DNA from: Ectothiorhodospiraceae bacterium
Lineage (GTDB): Bacteria > Pseudomonadota > Gammaproteobacteria > HK1
Reading direction: 5' to 3'
Length of the DNA stretch: 64,000 bases
Assembly (NCBI GenBank): GCA_024234875.1
Contig: JACKNM010000014.1
Coordinates: 62,001 to 126,000, forward strand
Shown: positions 1-9,373 of the stretch, piece after piece
How the letters are laid out: every line of letters starts with the position of its first letter
How positions within the stretch are numbered: the first letter of the stretch is position 1
Notes under the pieces: model-generated
Seen by the model: the letters and a program-made list of their open reading frames with translations, nothing else
The model's database searches: none
Told to the model about the DNA's origin: nothing
Made by a program: the position numbers and the translations under genes

Positions 1-2161
1 CGAGCTGGTCGAAGCCGACCCACGCCGTGGCCACCAGATGCGGGCTGAAACCGGAGAACCAGGCGTCGTGCTGGTCGTTGGTGGTGCCGGTCTTGCCGGC
101 GATGTCGTCACGACCGAGCTTGCGCGCGCGGGTGGCGGTACCGCGGCGCACCACGTCCTTCATCATCGAGGTCATGATCCAGGCGTTCTCGGCCGGGAGG
201 GTGCGTGGCGCCGCTCGGGGTGGTGCGGCGGCATCGACCATCCCTCGCGGACCCGAGCCCTCGAGGGCCGCGACCTTCACCGGCTGCAACGGCGCGGGAG
301 CGGCGTCCGCGGACGCTGCCGGGCAGCGCGGGCATACCGTGAGCGGGGTGGCGCGGTAGACCACGCGCCCGTCCGCGTCCTCGATGGTGTCGATGAAGTA
401 GGGCTCGACGCGATAGCCGCCATTGGCGAACACGGCGTAGCCGGAGGCGAGCTCGAGCGGAGTGACCGCCCCACTTCCCAGGGCGAGCGAGAGGTTCGGG
501 GGCAGGCGGTCCGCGTCGAGGCCGAACCGGCGCAGATGCTCCATCGTGAACTGGATGCCGACCGCCTGCAGGAGGCGGATCGAGACCAGGTTGCGAGACT
601 TGAACAGCGCCTCGCGCAGCCGGGTCGGCCCGAAGAACTTGCCGCTGTAGTTCTCGGGCCGCCAGGTGTCCTCGAGACCGGGATCCTTGTGGACGATCGG
701 CGCGTCGTTGATGAAGCTCGCCGCGGTGTACCCGCGCTCGAGCGCGGCGGAGTAGACGAAGGGCTTGAAGCTCGACCCGGGCTGGCGTTGTGCCTGGATT
801 GCACGGTTGAACTTGCTGCGGAAGAAGTCGAAGCCGCCGGTGAGCGCCACGATCCCACCGTCGTCCGGCTCGAGCGAGACCAGCGCGCCCTCGACCGCCG
901 GCACCTCGGCGAGCCGCCACCCCTTCTCACCCTCGACCAGGCGCACCACGTCGCCGACCGCGAGGACGTCGGCCGCCTTCTTCGGTGCCGGGCCGAGGCG
1001 ATCCTCGTCGATGTGCCGGCGCGCCCACTCGAGCCCGGCCCAGTCGACTTGCACCCGACCGCGGCCCTTGACGTGGGCGATCGCGTTCCGGCTGCCGACC
1101 TCCAGCACCAGCGCCGGCGCGAGGCCGCCGACCACCGCGACGTCGGCCAGCAACTGCTCGGGCTCCCCGCTGGCCGGGTCCAGGGTCAGCTCGGGGCCGC
1201 GGTAGCCGTGGCGCTGGTCGTAGTCGAGCAAGGCGCCACGCAACGCCCGGTTCGCGGCCTCCTGCAAGCGCGAGTCGATGGTGGTGGTCACCCGCAGGCC
1301 GAGGTTGTAGGCGTCCTCTCCGTACCGCTCCTCCACCGAGGCACGGACCATCTCGGCCACATAGGGTGCCTCCACCTCGACCACCGGGGCGTGCACGCGA
1401 GCGGTGACCGGCGCCGCGACGGCGGCGTCGTGGGCGGCCGCGGTGATGAATCCGAGCTCCAGCATCCGCCCCAGCACGTAGTTGCGCCGGGCGATCGCAC
1501 GCTCGGGATTGACCACCGGGTTGAACCGCGAGGGCGCCTTGGGCAACCCCGCGATCATCGCCACCTGAGGCAGGTCGAGGTCGACCAGGTCCCGACCGTA
1601 GTAGACCTGTGCCGCGGCACCGACGCCGTAGGCGCGGTGACCGAGGAAGATCTTGTTCAGGTAGAGCTCGAGGATCTCGTCCTTGGTCAGCTCGCGCTCG
1701 ATCTTGAAGGCGAGGAGGATCTCGTTGAGCTTGCGCAGATACGTCTTCTCCCGACCGAGGAAGAAGTTCCGCGCCACCTGCATGGTGATGGTGCTACCGC
1801 CCGGACCCTTCTCGCCGGTGCGCACGAGATGCACCACCGCCCGCGTGATGCCCTGCCAATCGACCCCCGGATGCTGGTAGAAGCGCTCGTCCTCGGCCGC
1901 CAGCACCGCCTGCACGAGCTGGTCGGGCACCTCGGCGATGGACATCGGCACGCGACGCTTCTCGCCGAACTCCCCGAGGAGCTTGCCGTCGCGCGTGAAG
2001 ATGCGCAGCGGTACTTGTAGCTGCGCGTCGCGCAGCGAGTCCACCGAGGGCAACTTCGGCTCGAAGTACCACCACACGCCCGCCACGCCGACGACCCCCA
2101 GCAAGCCGCCGAGCAGGAGCAAGAGGAAGACCGCGCGCAGGAAACTGGACAATCGAGCCAT
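1..2161 (-). CDS. mrcA: Penicillin-binding protein 1A (class A PBP), C-terminus cut by window edge
   Basis: Bifunctional peptidoglycan glycosyltransferase/transpeptidase anchored in the inner membrane; it polymerises lipid II and cross-links the glycan strands. The reverse-strand reading from the ATG at 2161 gives a cytoplasmic stub and one membrane anchor (about residues 5-30), then a GT51 domain with the EDERFYQHPG motif, then a transpeptidase domain with the SSFK catalytic serine motif, SRN and KTGTT. About 720 residues are present and the frame is still open at position 1, so the true C-terminus lies outside. It is divergent from pilM, as ponA is from the pil operon in Pseudomonas. A TATACT on the reverse strand at 2319-2324 could be its -10 box, but I see no good -35. 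Confidence 0.95.
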   Translation of the reverse strand, partial: MARLSSFLRAVFLLLLLGGLLGVVGVAGVWWYFEPKLPSVDSLRDAQLQVPLRIFTRDGKLLGEFGEKRRVPMSIAEVPDQLVQAVLAAEDERFYQHPGVDWQGITRAVVHLVRTGEKGPGGSTITMQVARNFFLGREKTYLRKLNEILLAFKIERELTKDEILELYLNKIFLGHRAYGVGAAAQVYYGRDLVDLDLPQVAMIAGLPKAPSRFNPVVNPERAIARRNYVLGRMLELGFITAAAHDAAVAAPVTARVHAPVVEVEAPYVAEMVRASVEERYGEDAYNLGLRVTTTIDSRLQEAANRALRGALLDYDQRHGYRGPELTLDPASGEPEQLLADVAVVGGLAPALVLEVGSRNAIAHVKGRGRVQVDWAGLEWARRHIDEDRLGPAPKKAADVLAVGDVVRLVEGEKGWRLAEVPAVEGALVSLEPDDGGIVALTGGFDFFRSKFNRAIQAQRQPGSSFKPFVYSAALERGYTAASFINDAPIVHKDPGLEDTWRPENYSGKFFGPTRLREALFKSRNLVSIRLLQAVGIQFTMEHLRRFGLDADRLPPNLSLALGSGAVTPLELASGYAVFANGGYRVEPYFIDTIEDADGRVVYRATPLTVCPRCPAASADAAPAPLQPVKVAALEGSGPRGMVDAAAPPRAAPRTLPAENAWIMTSMMKDVVRRGTATRARKLGRDDIAGKTGTTNDQHDAWFSGFSPHLVATAWVGFDQL

Positions 2162-2527
2162 TGGTCTACACTTGATGCGGCGGTCGCCTGAGCCGCGAGG
2201 CGGTTGGCGGACGATGCCACCGGTCGGCGCGGAAGCGGCGTGTGGGCCCAGGCCGCCCGCGGTGGTCGGTTGGTCCGCACGACGCCCGCGTCAGCGCGGG
2301 CCGTACGAGGCACGCCTGAGTATAGCCGCCGCACTGGAGTCCCGACACCGGCCAGGACCTCGCCCGGGATGCTCGCGCACCCCCGCCCGGGTCGATGGCG
2401 CGACCCTCGGCGCGCGCCCTGGTAACGATGTTTGTATTTCCAAAGGGTTCTGACTATATTTAGCCGAAATTCTTAATGTAACGGCGCATATAGCGGCTCT
2501 AACCTACAGTCAGCAAAGGGAAAAAGC
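2162..2527. other. Divergent intergenic region mrcA/pilM
   Basis: 366 bases without a convincing gene. The mrcA-proximal part is GC-rich and carries a short hairpin (arms 2284-2290 and 2295-2301, loop TCAG) that would lie in the mrcA 5' leader. The pilM-proximal 100 bases are markedly AT-richer than anything nearby and hold the likely pil operon promoter. Confidence 0.6.
2432..2460 (+). promoter_or_regulatory. Candidate sigma-70 promoter of pilMNOPQ
   Basis: A -35-like TTGTAT (2432-2437) and a -10-like TATATT (2455-2460) are separated by 17 bases in the AT-rich stretch ahead of pilM. The -10 matches consensus at 5 of 6 positions and the -35 at 3 of 6. It lies about 68 bases upstream of the pilM start. 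Confidence 0.4.
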
Positions 2528-3589
2528 GTGGGCTTGTTCTCACAGCGACACCAGCCAGTGGTGGGGGTGGACGTCAGCTCCACCGCGGTGAAGCTCCTGG
2601 AGCTCAGCCGCCACGGCTCGAAGTACCGCGTCGAGGCGTACTCGGTGGAGCCGCTGCCGCCGAACGCCGTGGTGGAGAAGAACATCACGGACGTGGAGGC
2701 GGTCGGCGAAGCGATCCGCCGTGCACGCCATCGCGCGCAGACGAAGAACAAGTTCTCGTCGTTGGCAGTCCCCGGCTCGGCGGTGATCACCAAGGTGATC
2801 TCGATGCCCGGGAGCCTCTCCGACGACGAGATGGCGGGCCAGATCGAGCTCGAGGCGGATCAGTACATCCCCTACTCGCTCGACGAGGTGAACCTCGATT
2901 TCGAGGTCATCGGGCCGTCGGAGGCCGACCCCGACCGGGTCGAGGTGCTGCTCGCCGCGTCGCGCGGCGAGAACGTGGACGTGCGGGTCGCGGCATCGGA
3001 GCTGGGCGGGCTGACCTGCAAGATCGTGGACGTCGAGGCGTTCGCGCTCGAGAACGCGTTCGGTCTGGTGGCGGAGAACCTGCCGAGCCAGGGAATCGGG
3101 GAGACCATCGCGCTGGTGGACATCGGCGCCACGATGACCACGCTCAGTGTCCTCACCGACTGCAAGATCATCTACGCCCGTGAGCAGGTCTTCGGTGGCA
3201 AGCAGCTCACCGAGGAGATCCAGCGCCGCTACGGGCTGAGCTACGAGGAGGCCGGGCTTGCCAAGCGCCAGGGCGGTCTGCCCGACAACTACGGGCCCGA
3301 GGTGCTGGACCCGTTCAAGGAGTCGATGGCGCAGCAGGTCAACCGGGCACTGCAGTTCTTCTACTCGTCGAGCCAGGTCGGCCAGGTCGACCGCATCGTC
3401 CTCGCTGGCGGGTGCGCCTCGATCACGGGTGCGGACGAGGCGATCGCGCGCAAGACCGGCGTCGAGGTGCTGATCGCCAACCCGTTCTCGAACATGACGC
3501 TCGCTTCGAAGGTCAAGGCCCAGGCGCTCGCGAACGACGCCCCGTCGTTGATGATCGCCTGTGGCCTCGCCATGAGGACCCTCTACTAA
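2528..3589 (+). CDS. pilM: Type IV pilus assembly protein PilM
   Basis: Actin-like (FtsA/MreB fold) cytoplasmic ATP-binding protein that binds the N-terminus of PilN and connects the PilNOP inner-membrane complex to the cytoplasmic pilus machinery. 353 residues, normal for the family, starting MGLFSQ with the typical early GVDVSSTAVKLLEL phosphate-binding loop and a later ALVDIGATMTTLSVL segment. The GTG start follows a purine-rich AAAGGGA. The stop codon overlaps the pilN start by one base (TAATG), so the two are translationally coupled. First gene of pilMNOPQ. Confidence 0.96.
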   Translation: MGLFSQRHQPVVGVDVSSTAVKLLELSRHGSKYRVEAYSVEPLPPNAVVEKNITDVEAVGEAIRRARHRAQTKNKFSSLAVPGSAVITKVISMPGSLSDDEMAGQIELEADQYIPYSLDEVNLDFEVIGPSEADPDRVEVLLAASRGENVDVRVAASELGGLTCKIVDVEAFALENAFGLVAENLPSQGIGETIALVDIGATMTTLSVLTDCKIIYAREQVFGGKQLTEEIQRRYGLSYEEAGLAKRQGGLPDNYGPEVLDPFKESMAQQVNRALQFFYSSSQVGQVDRIVLAGGCASITGADEAIARKTGVEVLIANPFSNMTLASKVKAQALANDAPSLMIACGLAMRTLY

Positions 3590-4185
3590 TGCCACAGATC
3601 AATCTGCTGCCGTGGCGCGAGGAGCTGCGCAAGCGCCGCCAGAAAGAGTTCGGGGTCATGGCCCTCGTCGCCATCGTGCTGATGGGTGGCGTGGTGGCCG
3701 CGGTGCACCTGCACTTCCAGGGCCTGATCGACTTCCAGAACGAGCGCAACCAGTACCTGACGGTGGAGATCGGCAAGCTCAACAAGCAGATCGCCGAGAT
3801 CAAGGATCTCCAGCGCGAGAAGGAGCGACTGCTCGCACGTACCGAGAAGATCCAGCAGCTTCAATCGGGCCGGCCGGACATCGTGCACCTCGTGGATCAG
3901 CTCGTGAAGACCCTGCCGGAGGGCGTGTTCCTCACTCGCATCGAGCAGAAGGGCGTCAATCTCCGGGTCGACGGCGTGGCGCAGTCGAACGCCCGCGTGT
4001 CCTCGCTGATGCGCCAGCTCGACGCCTCGGACTGGCTGGAGAACCCGGCCCTGGTCGAGATCAAGCGCGACGCGGCGGGTAGTGGTGCCGGCGACGAGTC
4101 GATCCGCAACGCGATCTTCACCCTCACCATCCAGCAGACGATGAAGCGCAAGGCTGGGGACAGCGAGTCGGGGGGCTCGTCATGA
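3589..4185 (+). CDS. pilN: Type IV pilus assembly protein PilN
   Basis: Bitopic inner-membrane protein that pairs with PilO and docks PilM through its cytoplasmic N-terminus. The protein opens MPQINLLPWRE, the conserved INLLPWR motif that inserts into PilM. One membrane helix follows at about residues 23-45, then a long coiled coil (about 46-95) and a ferredoxin-like periplasmic domain. 198 residues. The ATG at 3589 overlaps the pilM stop. A longer in-frame extension upstream lies inside pilM and is not credible. The 3' end overlaps pilO by four bases (ATGA). Confidence 0.96.
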   Translation: MPQINLLPWREELRKRRQKEFGVMALVAIVLMGGVVAAVHLHFQGLIDFQNERNQYLTVEIGKLNKQIAEIKDLQREKERLLARTEKIQQLQSGRPDIVHLVDQLVKTLPEGVFLTRIEQKGVNLRVDGVAQSNARVSSLMRQLDASDWLENPALVEIKRDAAGSGAGDESIRNAIFTLTIQQTMKRKAGDSESGGSS

Positions 4186-4844
4186 ACCTGAACGAGCTTC
4201 GTAACCTCGACCCGGCGAACATCGGTGGCTGGCCGGCACCGATCAAGGCCATCCTCATCCTCTTGCTCTGCGTCGCGGTGCTCGGAGCCGGCTACTGGTT
4301 CGACACCCAGGATCAGATCGCCTCGCTCGAGCAGGCTCGCGCACAGGAGCAGTCGCTCAAGGACGAGTTCGTGCGCAAGCAGGCGCAGGCGGCGAGCCTG
4401 GAGCCGTTGAAGCGCCAGCTCGAGGAGATGAAGCAGTCCTTCGGCGCGCTGCTGCGATTGCTGCCGAACAAGACCGAGGTCGAGGGCCTGCTGGTCGACA
4501 TCTCCCAGGCGGGCCTTGCCGCCGGGCTCGAGTTCGAGCTGTTCAAGCCCCAGGGCGAGCAGAAGCAGGAGTTCATCGCCACGCTGCCGATCCAGATTCG
4601 GGTCACTGGTAGCTATCACGAGTTCGGCCAGTTCATCAGCGCGGTGGCGGCGCTCCCACGCATCGTCACCCAGCACGACATCGCGATCTCGCCCCAGGCC
4701 GGCGCGCGCGCCGAGACGAGCGGGGCGGGCGAGCCGCAACTCGTGATGACGATGGTCGCGCAGACGTATCGCTACCTCGAAGAGGACGAGATCGAGGAAG
4801 CCCAGGGAGCCGCGAGCGCCGCCGGGCGCCGCCGCAAGAGCTGA
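4182..4844 (+). CDS. pilO: Type IV pilus assembly protein PilO
   Basis: Structural partner of PilN in the periplasm. It forms the PilN-PilO heterodimer that, with PilP, aligns the inner-membrane motor with the PilQ secretin. 220 residues: a short cytoplasmic stretch (MNLNELRNLDPANIGGWP), one membrane helix at about 24-45, a coiled coil at about 46-95, and the globular domain with the LPNKTEVEGLLVDIS segment typical of PilO. Overlaps pilN by four bases. Confidence 0.95.
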   Translation: MNLNELRNLDPANIGGWPAPIKAILILLLCVAVLGAGYWFDTQDQIASLEQARAQEQSLKDEFVRKQAQAASLEPLKRQLEEMKQSFGALLRLLPNKTEVEGLLVDISQAGLAAGLEFELFKPQGEQKQEFIATLPIQIRVTGSYHEFGQFISAVAALPRIVTQHDIAISPQAGARAETSGAGEPQLVMTMVAQTYRYLEEDEIEEAQGAASAAGRRRKS

Positions 4845-4867
4845 TCCCGACTCGGGGTGAGGACCAT

Positions 4868-5458
4868 ATGAAGTCGATGGACCACACGCACCGGTCAGCG
4901 CGCCGTGGCCGCCGGGCGGTCTCGATCGCGCGAGCCGGTTTGGTCGGCCTGTTGGCCGCCGGCCTGCTCAGCGGGTGCACCGAGGGCTCGCTCGCCGACC
5001 TCGAGTCGTTCGTGCAGGAAACGCTGGCACGCCCGGGCAAACGGCCCGAGGAGCTGCCGCCGATCGAGCCGTACGTGACCTATTTCTATCCGTGCCAGAT
5101 CGACACCTGTAGCGACCCGTTCAAGCCCTTCTACGTCGAGGAGCGCGCGAGCGCGGCGACGCAGGCGCGCGTCGACAACGGGATCAAGCCCGACACCAAC
5201 CGGCTGCCGGAGGAGCTCGAGTCGTACGCGCTCGACAGCCTGCGGATGCTGGGAACGCTCGAGAAGGGTCCCGAGAACTGGGCCATCGTGCGTAGCCCGG
5301 ACGCGATCATCCATCGCGTCCAGGTCGGGAACTTCATGGGCCGCAACCACGGCAAGATCATCGGCATCACCGAGACCGGGATCGAGCTGGTGGAGATCGT
5401 GCCCGACGGACAGGGTGGTTGGATCGAGCGCGAGGCTTCGCTCGCGCTGATCGAGTAA
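4868..5458 (+). CDS. pilP: Type IV pilus assembly lipoprotein PilP
   Basis: Inner-membrane lipoprotein bridging PilNO and the N-domain of the PilQ secretin. The signal peptide ends in a lipobox (LLSGC) with the modified cysteine at residue 37. The C-terminal beta domain carries the PilP hallmark VQVGNFMGRNHGKI and a closing REASLALIE. 196 residues. GGTGAGGA sits just ahead of the ATG at 4868. Confidence 0.95.
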   Translation: MKSMDHTHRSARRGRRAVSIARAGLVGLLAAGLLSGCTEGSLADLESFVQETLARPGKRPEELPPIEPYVTYFYPCQIDTCSDPFKPFYVEERASAATQARVDNGIKPDTNRLPEELESYALDSLRMLGTLEKGPENWAIVRSPDAIIHRVQVGNFMGRNHGKIIGITETGIELVEIVPDGQGGWIEREASLALIE

Positions 5459-5484
5459 ACGAAGTGAGACGGGGAACTGCAGCA

Positions 5485-7614
5485 ATGAACGCGAACGTCT
5501 GCCACGGCCTCGAGCGAGCCCGTCACGCAGGAGCCTGCGCGCCGCGCGCCGCTGGTGGGGTCATCCTCGCAGCGTGCGCGCTGCTCGGTCTGCTGGCGCG
5601 CGACGCCATCGGCGCGACCCTCGACAAGGTGGCCTTCTCGTCCCTGCCGGGAGACCGGGTTCGGGTCGAGCTGACGCTGTCGGAGCCGGTCGAGCAACCA
5701 CTGAACTTCGCCATCGACAACCCGGCGCGGGTCGCGCTCGACTTTCCCGGCGTCGAGCTCAACCTGGCGCGCAAGACCGAGAACATCGGGGTCGGCATCG
5801 CGCGCAGCGTCACTGCGGTCGAGGCGGCGGGCCGGACCCGAGTGGTCCTCAGCCTGATCAAGCTGGTGCCCTACCAGATCGAGACCCGCGGGCGCGAGAT
5901 CTTCGTCATCCTCGACGGCGCCGGCTCGACCGGAACCGCCGCCTTCTCCACCGGCGAGACGGCGCGTGCCGCGGCCGCCGGGTCGCGGGGGAAGATCGAG
6001 AACGTCGACTTCCGCCGCGGCGAGGACGGCGAGGGACGGGTGATCGTGACCCTGTCCGATCCGTCGACGGTGGTCGACACCACCGAGCAAGGCGGGCGAA
6101 TCGTCGTCAACTTCATCAACACCGAGCTGCCCGAGGAGCTCGCGCGTCGTCTCGACGTGGTCGACTTCGCGACCCCGGTGAAGATGATCGACACCATGAC
6201 GCAGGGCAAGAACGTGCGCATGGTGATCCAGGCTCGCGGCTCCTACGAGCACCTGGCCTATCAGTCCGACGACCTGTTCACGTTGGACATCAAGCCGCTG
6301 AGCAAGGAGGAGCAGGAGGCGCAGAAGCGCGAGAAGTTCCAGTACACGGGCGAGCGCCTGTCGCTGAACTTCCAGAACATCGAGGTCCGGGCGGTGCTGC
6401 AGCTCATCGCGGACTTCACCGGGCTGAACCTGGTCGCGAGCGACACCGTCGGCGGCAACCTCACGCTGCGACTGAAGAACGTGCCGTGGGACCAGGCACT
6501 CGACATCATCCTCAAGACCAAGGGACTGGCGATGCGCCAGACCGGGAACGTGATCCTGGTCGCGCCGAGCGAGGAGATCGCGACCCGCGAGAAGCTCGAG
6601 CTCGAGGCGCAGAAGCAGCTAGAGGAGCTGGCGCCGTTGCGCTCGGAGTTCATCCAGGTGAACTACGCCAAGGCGAGCTCGATCGCGGGCCTGCTCAAGG
6701 CCGAGAGCAACTCGCTGATGACCGAGCGCGGCAACGTGAGCGTCGACGAGCGCACCAACACGCTGCTGGTCCGCGACACCTCGGAGGCGCTCAACAACAT
6801 CCGCGCGCTGGTGACCAAGCTCGACGTGCCGGTGCGCCAGGTGCTCATCGAGTCGCGGATCGTGATCGCGGACGACACCTTCAACCGTGACCTCGGCGTG
6901 CGGTTCGGCGTGTCGAAGGCCGAGACCCTGAACACCGGAACGCCGGCCCGCAACCTGTTCATCGGCGGCAAGCTGCCCGGCGACACCAACTTCAACGGCA
7001 ACGTCTCGTTCTTCACCGGCAGCAACGAGAACTTCATCGTCGACCTGCCGATCGGCGGCCCGTCGGCGGCACTCGGCCTCGCCATCGTGGCGATCCCGGA
7101 CACCCTGCTCCAGCTCGAGCTGCAGGCGATGCAGGCCGAGGGACGGGGCGAGGTGCTGTCGAACCCACGCGTCGTCACCTCCGACCAGAAGGAGGCGGTG
7201 ATCGAGCAAGGTACCGAGATCCCGTTCCAGGAGGCGAGCTCGAGCGGCGCGACGTCGACGTCGTTCAAGAAGGCCGTGCTGAGCCTGCGGGTCACCCCGC
7301 AGATCACCCCGGACGACCGCATCATCATGGATCTGGAGGTCAACCAGGACCAGGTCGGCGCGGAGTTCGCCGGTGTGCCGAGCGTGAACACGCGCTCGAT
7401 CAACACCCAGGTGCTGGTCGACAACGGTGACACCGTGGTTCTCGGTGGCATCTACGAGCAGACCAAGCGCAACGACTCCGAGCGGGTGCCGTTCTTCGGC
7501 GACCTGCCCTACGTCGGCTGGCTGTTCCGCCAGACCTCGGTTCGCGACGACCGCAGCGAGCTGCTGATCTTCGTGACCCCGAAGATCCTGAAGGAGGTGC
7601 TGACCTCCGGTTGA
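5485..7614 (+). CDS. pilQ: Type IV pilus secretin PilQ
   Basis: Outer-membrane secretin through which the type IV pilus is extruded. I place the start at the ATG at 5485, 26 bases after pilP; a GTG seven codons earlier is also in frame, and longer versions would overlap pilP. The 709-residue product has a signal peptide, two AMIN domains (roughly residues 45-130 and 170-265) that bind peptidoglycan, an STN/N0 domain (about 290-360), an N1 domain (about 390-460) and the secretin barrel with its VLSNPRVVTSDQKEAVIEQG signature. Last gene of the operon, followed by a strong terminator. Confidence 0.96.
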   Translation: MNANVCHGLERARHAGACAPRAAGGVILAACALLGLLARDAIGATLDKVAFSSLPGDRVRVELTLSEPVEQPLNFAIDNPARVALDFPGVELNLARKTENIGVGIARSVTAVEAAGRTRVVLSLIKLVPYQIETRGREIFVILDGAGSTGTAAFSTGETARAAAAGSRGKIENVDFRRGEDGEGRVIVTLSDPSTVVDTTEQGGRIVVNFINTELPEELARRLDVVDFATPVKMIDTMTQGKNVRMVIQARGSYEHLAYQSDDLFTLDIKPLSKEEQEAQKREKFQYTGERLSLNFQNIEVRAVLQLIADFTGLNLVASDTVGGNLTLRLKNVPWDQALDIILKTKGLAMRQTGNVILVAPSEEIATREKLELEAQKQLEELAPLRSEFIQVNYAKASSIAGLLKAESNSLMTERGNVSVDERTNTLLVRDTSEALNNIRALVTKLDVPVRQVLIESRIVIADDTFNRDLGVRFGVSKAETLNTGTPARNLFIGGKLPGDTNFNGNVSFFTGSNENFIVDLPIGGPSAALGLAIVAIPDTLLQLELQAMQAEGRGEVLSNPRVVTSDQKEAVIEQGTEIPFQEASSSGATSTSFKKAVLSLRVTPQITPDDRIIMDLEVNQDQVGAEFAGVPSVNTRSINTQVLVDNGDTVVLGGIYEQTKRNDSERVPFFGDLPYVGWLFRQTSVRDDRSELLIFVTPKILKEVLTSG

Positions 7615-7643
7615 GCCCGCTGGCTCTCGTCCCACTCTGGCAG

Positions 7644-7680
7644 GGCCCGCGCGGTCGCACGACCCGCGGGCCTTTTCTTT
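7644..7680 (+). terminator. Intrinsic terminator of pilMNOPQ
   Basis: Stem arms GGCCCGCG (7644-7651) and CGCGGGCC (7665-7672) continue inward as GGTC/GACC around a GCAC loop with one bulged C, followed directly by TTTTCTTT (7673-7680). This is a textbook rho-independent terminator 30 bases after pilQ. Confidence 0.9.
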
Positions 7681-7758
7681 GGGCCGACCGGTGCTTGGGC
7701 ACGGCCCGCGGCCTGGTCCGTTGTACACTCCCGTATTCGTTGCGCGCGGCGTTCGACA

Positions 7759-8283
7759 GTGGCGGAGATCCCGGGAAACATCTTCCTCGTCGGCCCCATG
7801 GGGGCTGGGAAGACCACCGTCGGCAGGCACCTTGCCCGCGCGCTCGGCAAGCAATTCGTGGACTGCGACAAGGAATTGGAGGCCCGCACCGGGGCCAGCA
7901 TCCCCCTCATCTTCGAGCTCGAGGGCGAGGCGGGCTTCCGGCGCCGGGAAGCAGCGATGCTCGACGAGCTCACCCAGCGCGATGGAATCGTGCTCGCCAC
8001 CGGTGGTGGGGCGGTGCTCGCGGCGGAGAACCGGGGGCGCCTGCGCGCGCGCGGTGTGACGATCTACCTGCACGCTCCGATCGATCTCCTGGTCGAGCGC
8101 ACCGCCCGCGATCGCAACCGCCCCCTGCTGCAGACCGCCGATCCACGAGCGCGTCTCACCGCCATCGTCACCGAGCGCGAGCCACTGTACCGTGAGGTCG
8201 CGGACCTCGTGATCAAGACCGACCGCCGAACTGCTCGCCACGTCGCACGCGAGATCATGAAGGGGCTGGAGGAACGATGCTGA
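7759..8283 (+). CDS. aroK: Shikimate kinase AroK
   Basis: Phosphorylates shikimate at the 3-hydroxyl with ATP, fifth step of chorismate synthesis. 174 residues. P-loop GPMGAGKT at residues 12-19, the D-x-D shikimate-binding region (VDCDKELE), the LATGGGAVL glycine motif and the DRNRPLL lid arginine are all visible. Start is GTG at 7759. TGTACACT at 7722-7729 may be part of its promoter, but I find no matching -35. The 3' end overlaps aroB by seven bases. Confidence 0.96.
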   Translation: MAEIPGNIFLVGPMGAGKTTVGRHLARALGKQFVDCDKELEARTGASIPLIFELEGEAGFRRREAAMLDELTQRDGIVLATGGGAVLAAENRGRLRARGVTIYLHAPIDLLVERTARDRNRPLLQTADPRARLTAIVTEREPLYREVADLVIKTDRRTARHVAREIMKGLEERC

Positions 8284-9362
8284 CCCTCGAGGTCGACCTG
8301 GGCGAACGCCGCTATCCCATCCACGTCGGCGCCGACCTGCTCGGGCGCCCGGACCTGCTCGCCGGCGTCCTCGGTGGCCCACAGGTGCTGGTGGTGACGA
8401 ACGACACCGTCGGGCCGCTCTACCTGGACCGACTCCGGCCGGCGCTCGGCAACCGCAAGGTGGAGGTGATGTCCATCCCGGACGGCGAGGCGCACAAGAC
8501 GTTCGACACCTGGTACGGCCTGCTCGATCGGCTGGTCGAGCGCCGTTTCTCGCGCGACTGCACGGTCGTCGCGCTCGGCGGCGGCGTGGTCGGGGACATC
8601 GCGGGCTTCGCCGCCGCGAGCTACCAGCGTGGCGTGACCTTCGTCCAGATTCCGACCACGCTGCTCGCGCAGGTGGACTCGTCGGTCGGTGGCAAGACCG
8701 CGATCAACCATCCGCTGGGGAAGAACCTCATCGGCGCCTTTCACCAGCCGGCATGCGTCATCGCCGACATCGCGACCCTCGACACCTTGGGCGAGCGCGA
8801 GCTGGCGGCCGGCTTCGCCGAGGTGGTGAAGTACGGCGCGGTCTGCGATCGCGACTTCTTCGACTGGCTCGAGGCGAATGCGGACGCCATCCTCGCCCGC
8901 GACCGCGACGCGCTCGCCCGCACCGTCCACTGGTCCTGCGCGATCAAGGCACGCGTGGTGGCGGCCGACGAGCGCGAGGCCGGCGAGCGCGCGCTGCTCA
9001 ACTTCGGCCACACCTTCGGCCACGCCATCGAGGCGGGTCTCGGGTTCGGCACCTGGTTGCACGGCGAGGCGGTCGCCGCCGGCATGTGCATCGCGGCCGA
9101 CCTCTGCGTGCGTACCGGCCTCGCCAGCGCGGAGGAGGCGCAGCGGCTGCGGGCGCTGCTCGCGCGGGCGCGCTTGCCGACGAGCGCGCCGGCGAGACTC
9201 GGTCCCGAGCGCATGCGCGAGCTCATGGCGCTCGACAAGAAGGTCCGCGCCGGTCGGATCCGATTGGTCCTCATGCGCGGTCTCGGCTCGGGTCTGGTCA
9301 GTGACGACTACGACCAGGGGGCGCTCGATGCCACGCTGCACGAGTGCCGCGACGCGGCGTGA
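8277..9362 (+). CDS. aroB: 3-dehydroquinate synthase AroB
   Basis: Converts DAHP to 3-dehydroquinate, using NAD+ and a divalent metal in the cytoplasm. 361 residues, normal length. The NAD-binding GGGVVGDIAGFAA segment, the SSVGGKTAINHP substrate loop and the FGHTFGHAIE metal-binding histidines are present. The ATG at 8277 has GGAGGAACG immediately upstream, inside the end of aroK, so the two genes are coupled. aroK-aroB adjacency is standard in Gammaproteobacteria. Confidence 0.97.
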   Translation: MLTLEVDLGERRYPIHVGADLLGRPDLLAGVLGGPQVLVVTNDTVGPLYLDRLRPALGNRKVEVMSIPDGEAHKTFDTWYGLLDRLVERRFSRDCTVVALGGGVVGDIAGFAAASYQRGVTFVQIPTTLLAQVDSSVGGKTAINHPLGKNLIGAFHQPACVIADIATLDTLGERELAAGFAEVVKYGAVCDRDFFDWLEANADAILARDRDALARTVHWSCAIKARVVAADEREAGERALLNFGHTFGHAIEAGLGFGTWLHGEAVAAGMCIAADLCVRTGLASAEEAQRLRALLARARLPTSAPARLGPERMRELMALDKKVRAGRIRLVLMRGLGSGLVSDDYDQGALDATLHECRDAA

Positions 9363-9373
9363 CGCGAACGGCG

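Noticed and set aside
38..2020. A 660-codon open frame on the forward strand opposite the penicillin-binding protein
   Set aside because: It is the antisense shadow of a fully conserved PBP1A; its translation is low-complexity and matches no family. High GC makes such frames common here.
7695..7729. TTGGGC and TACACT as an aroK promoter
   Set aside because: The spacer is 23 bases, too long for a sigma-70 promoter.
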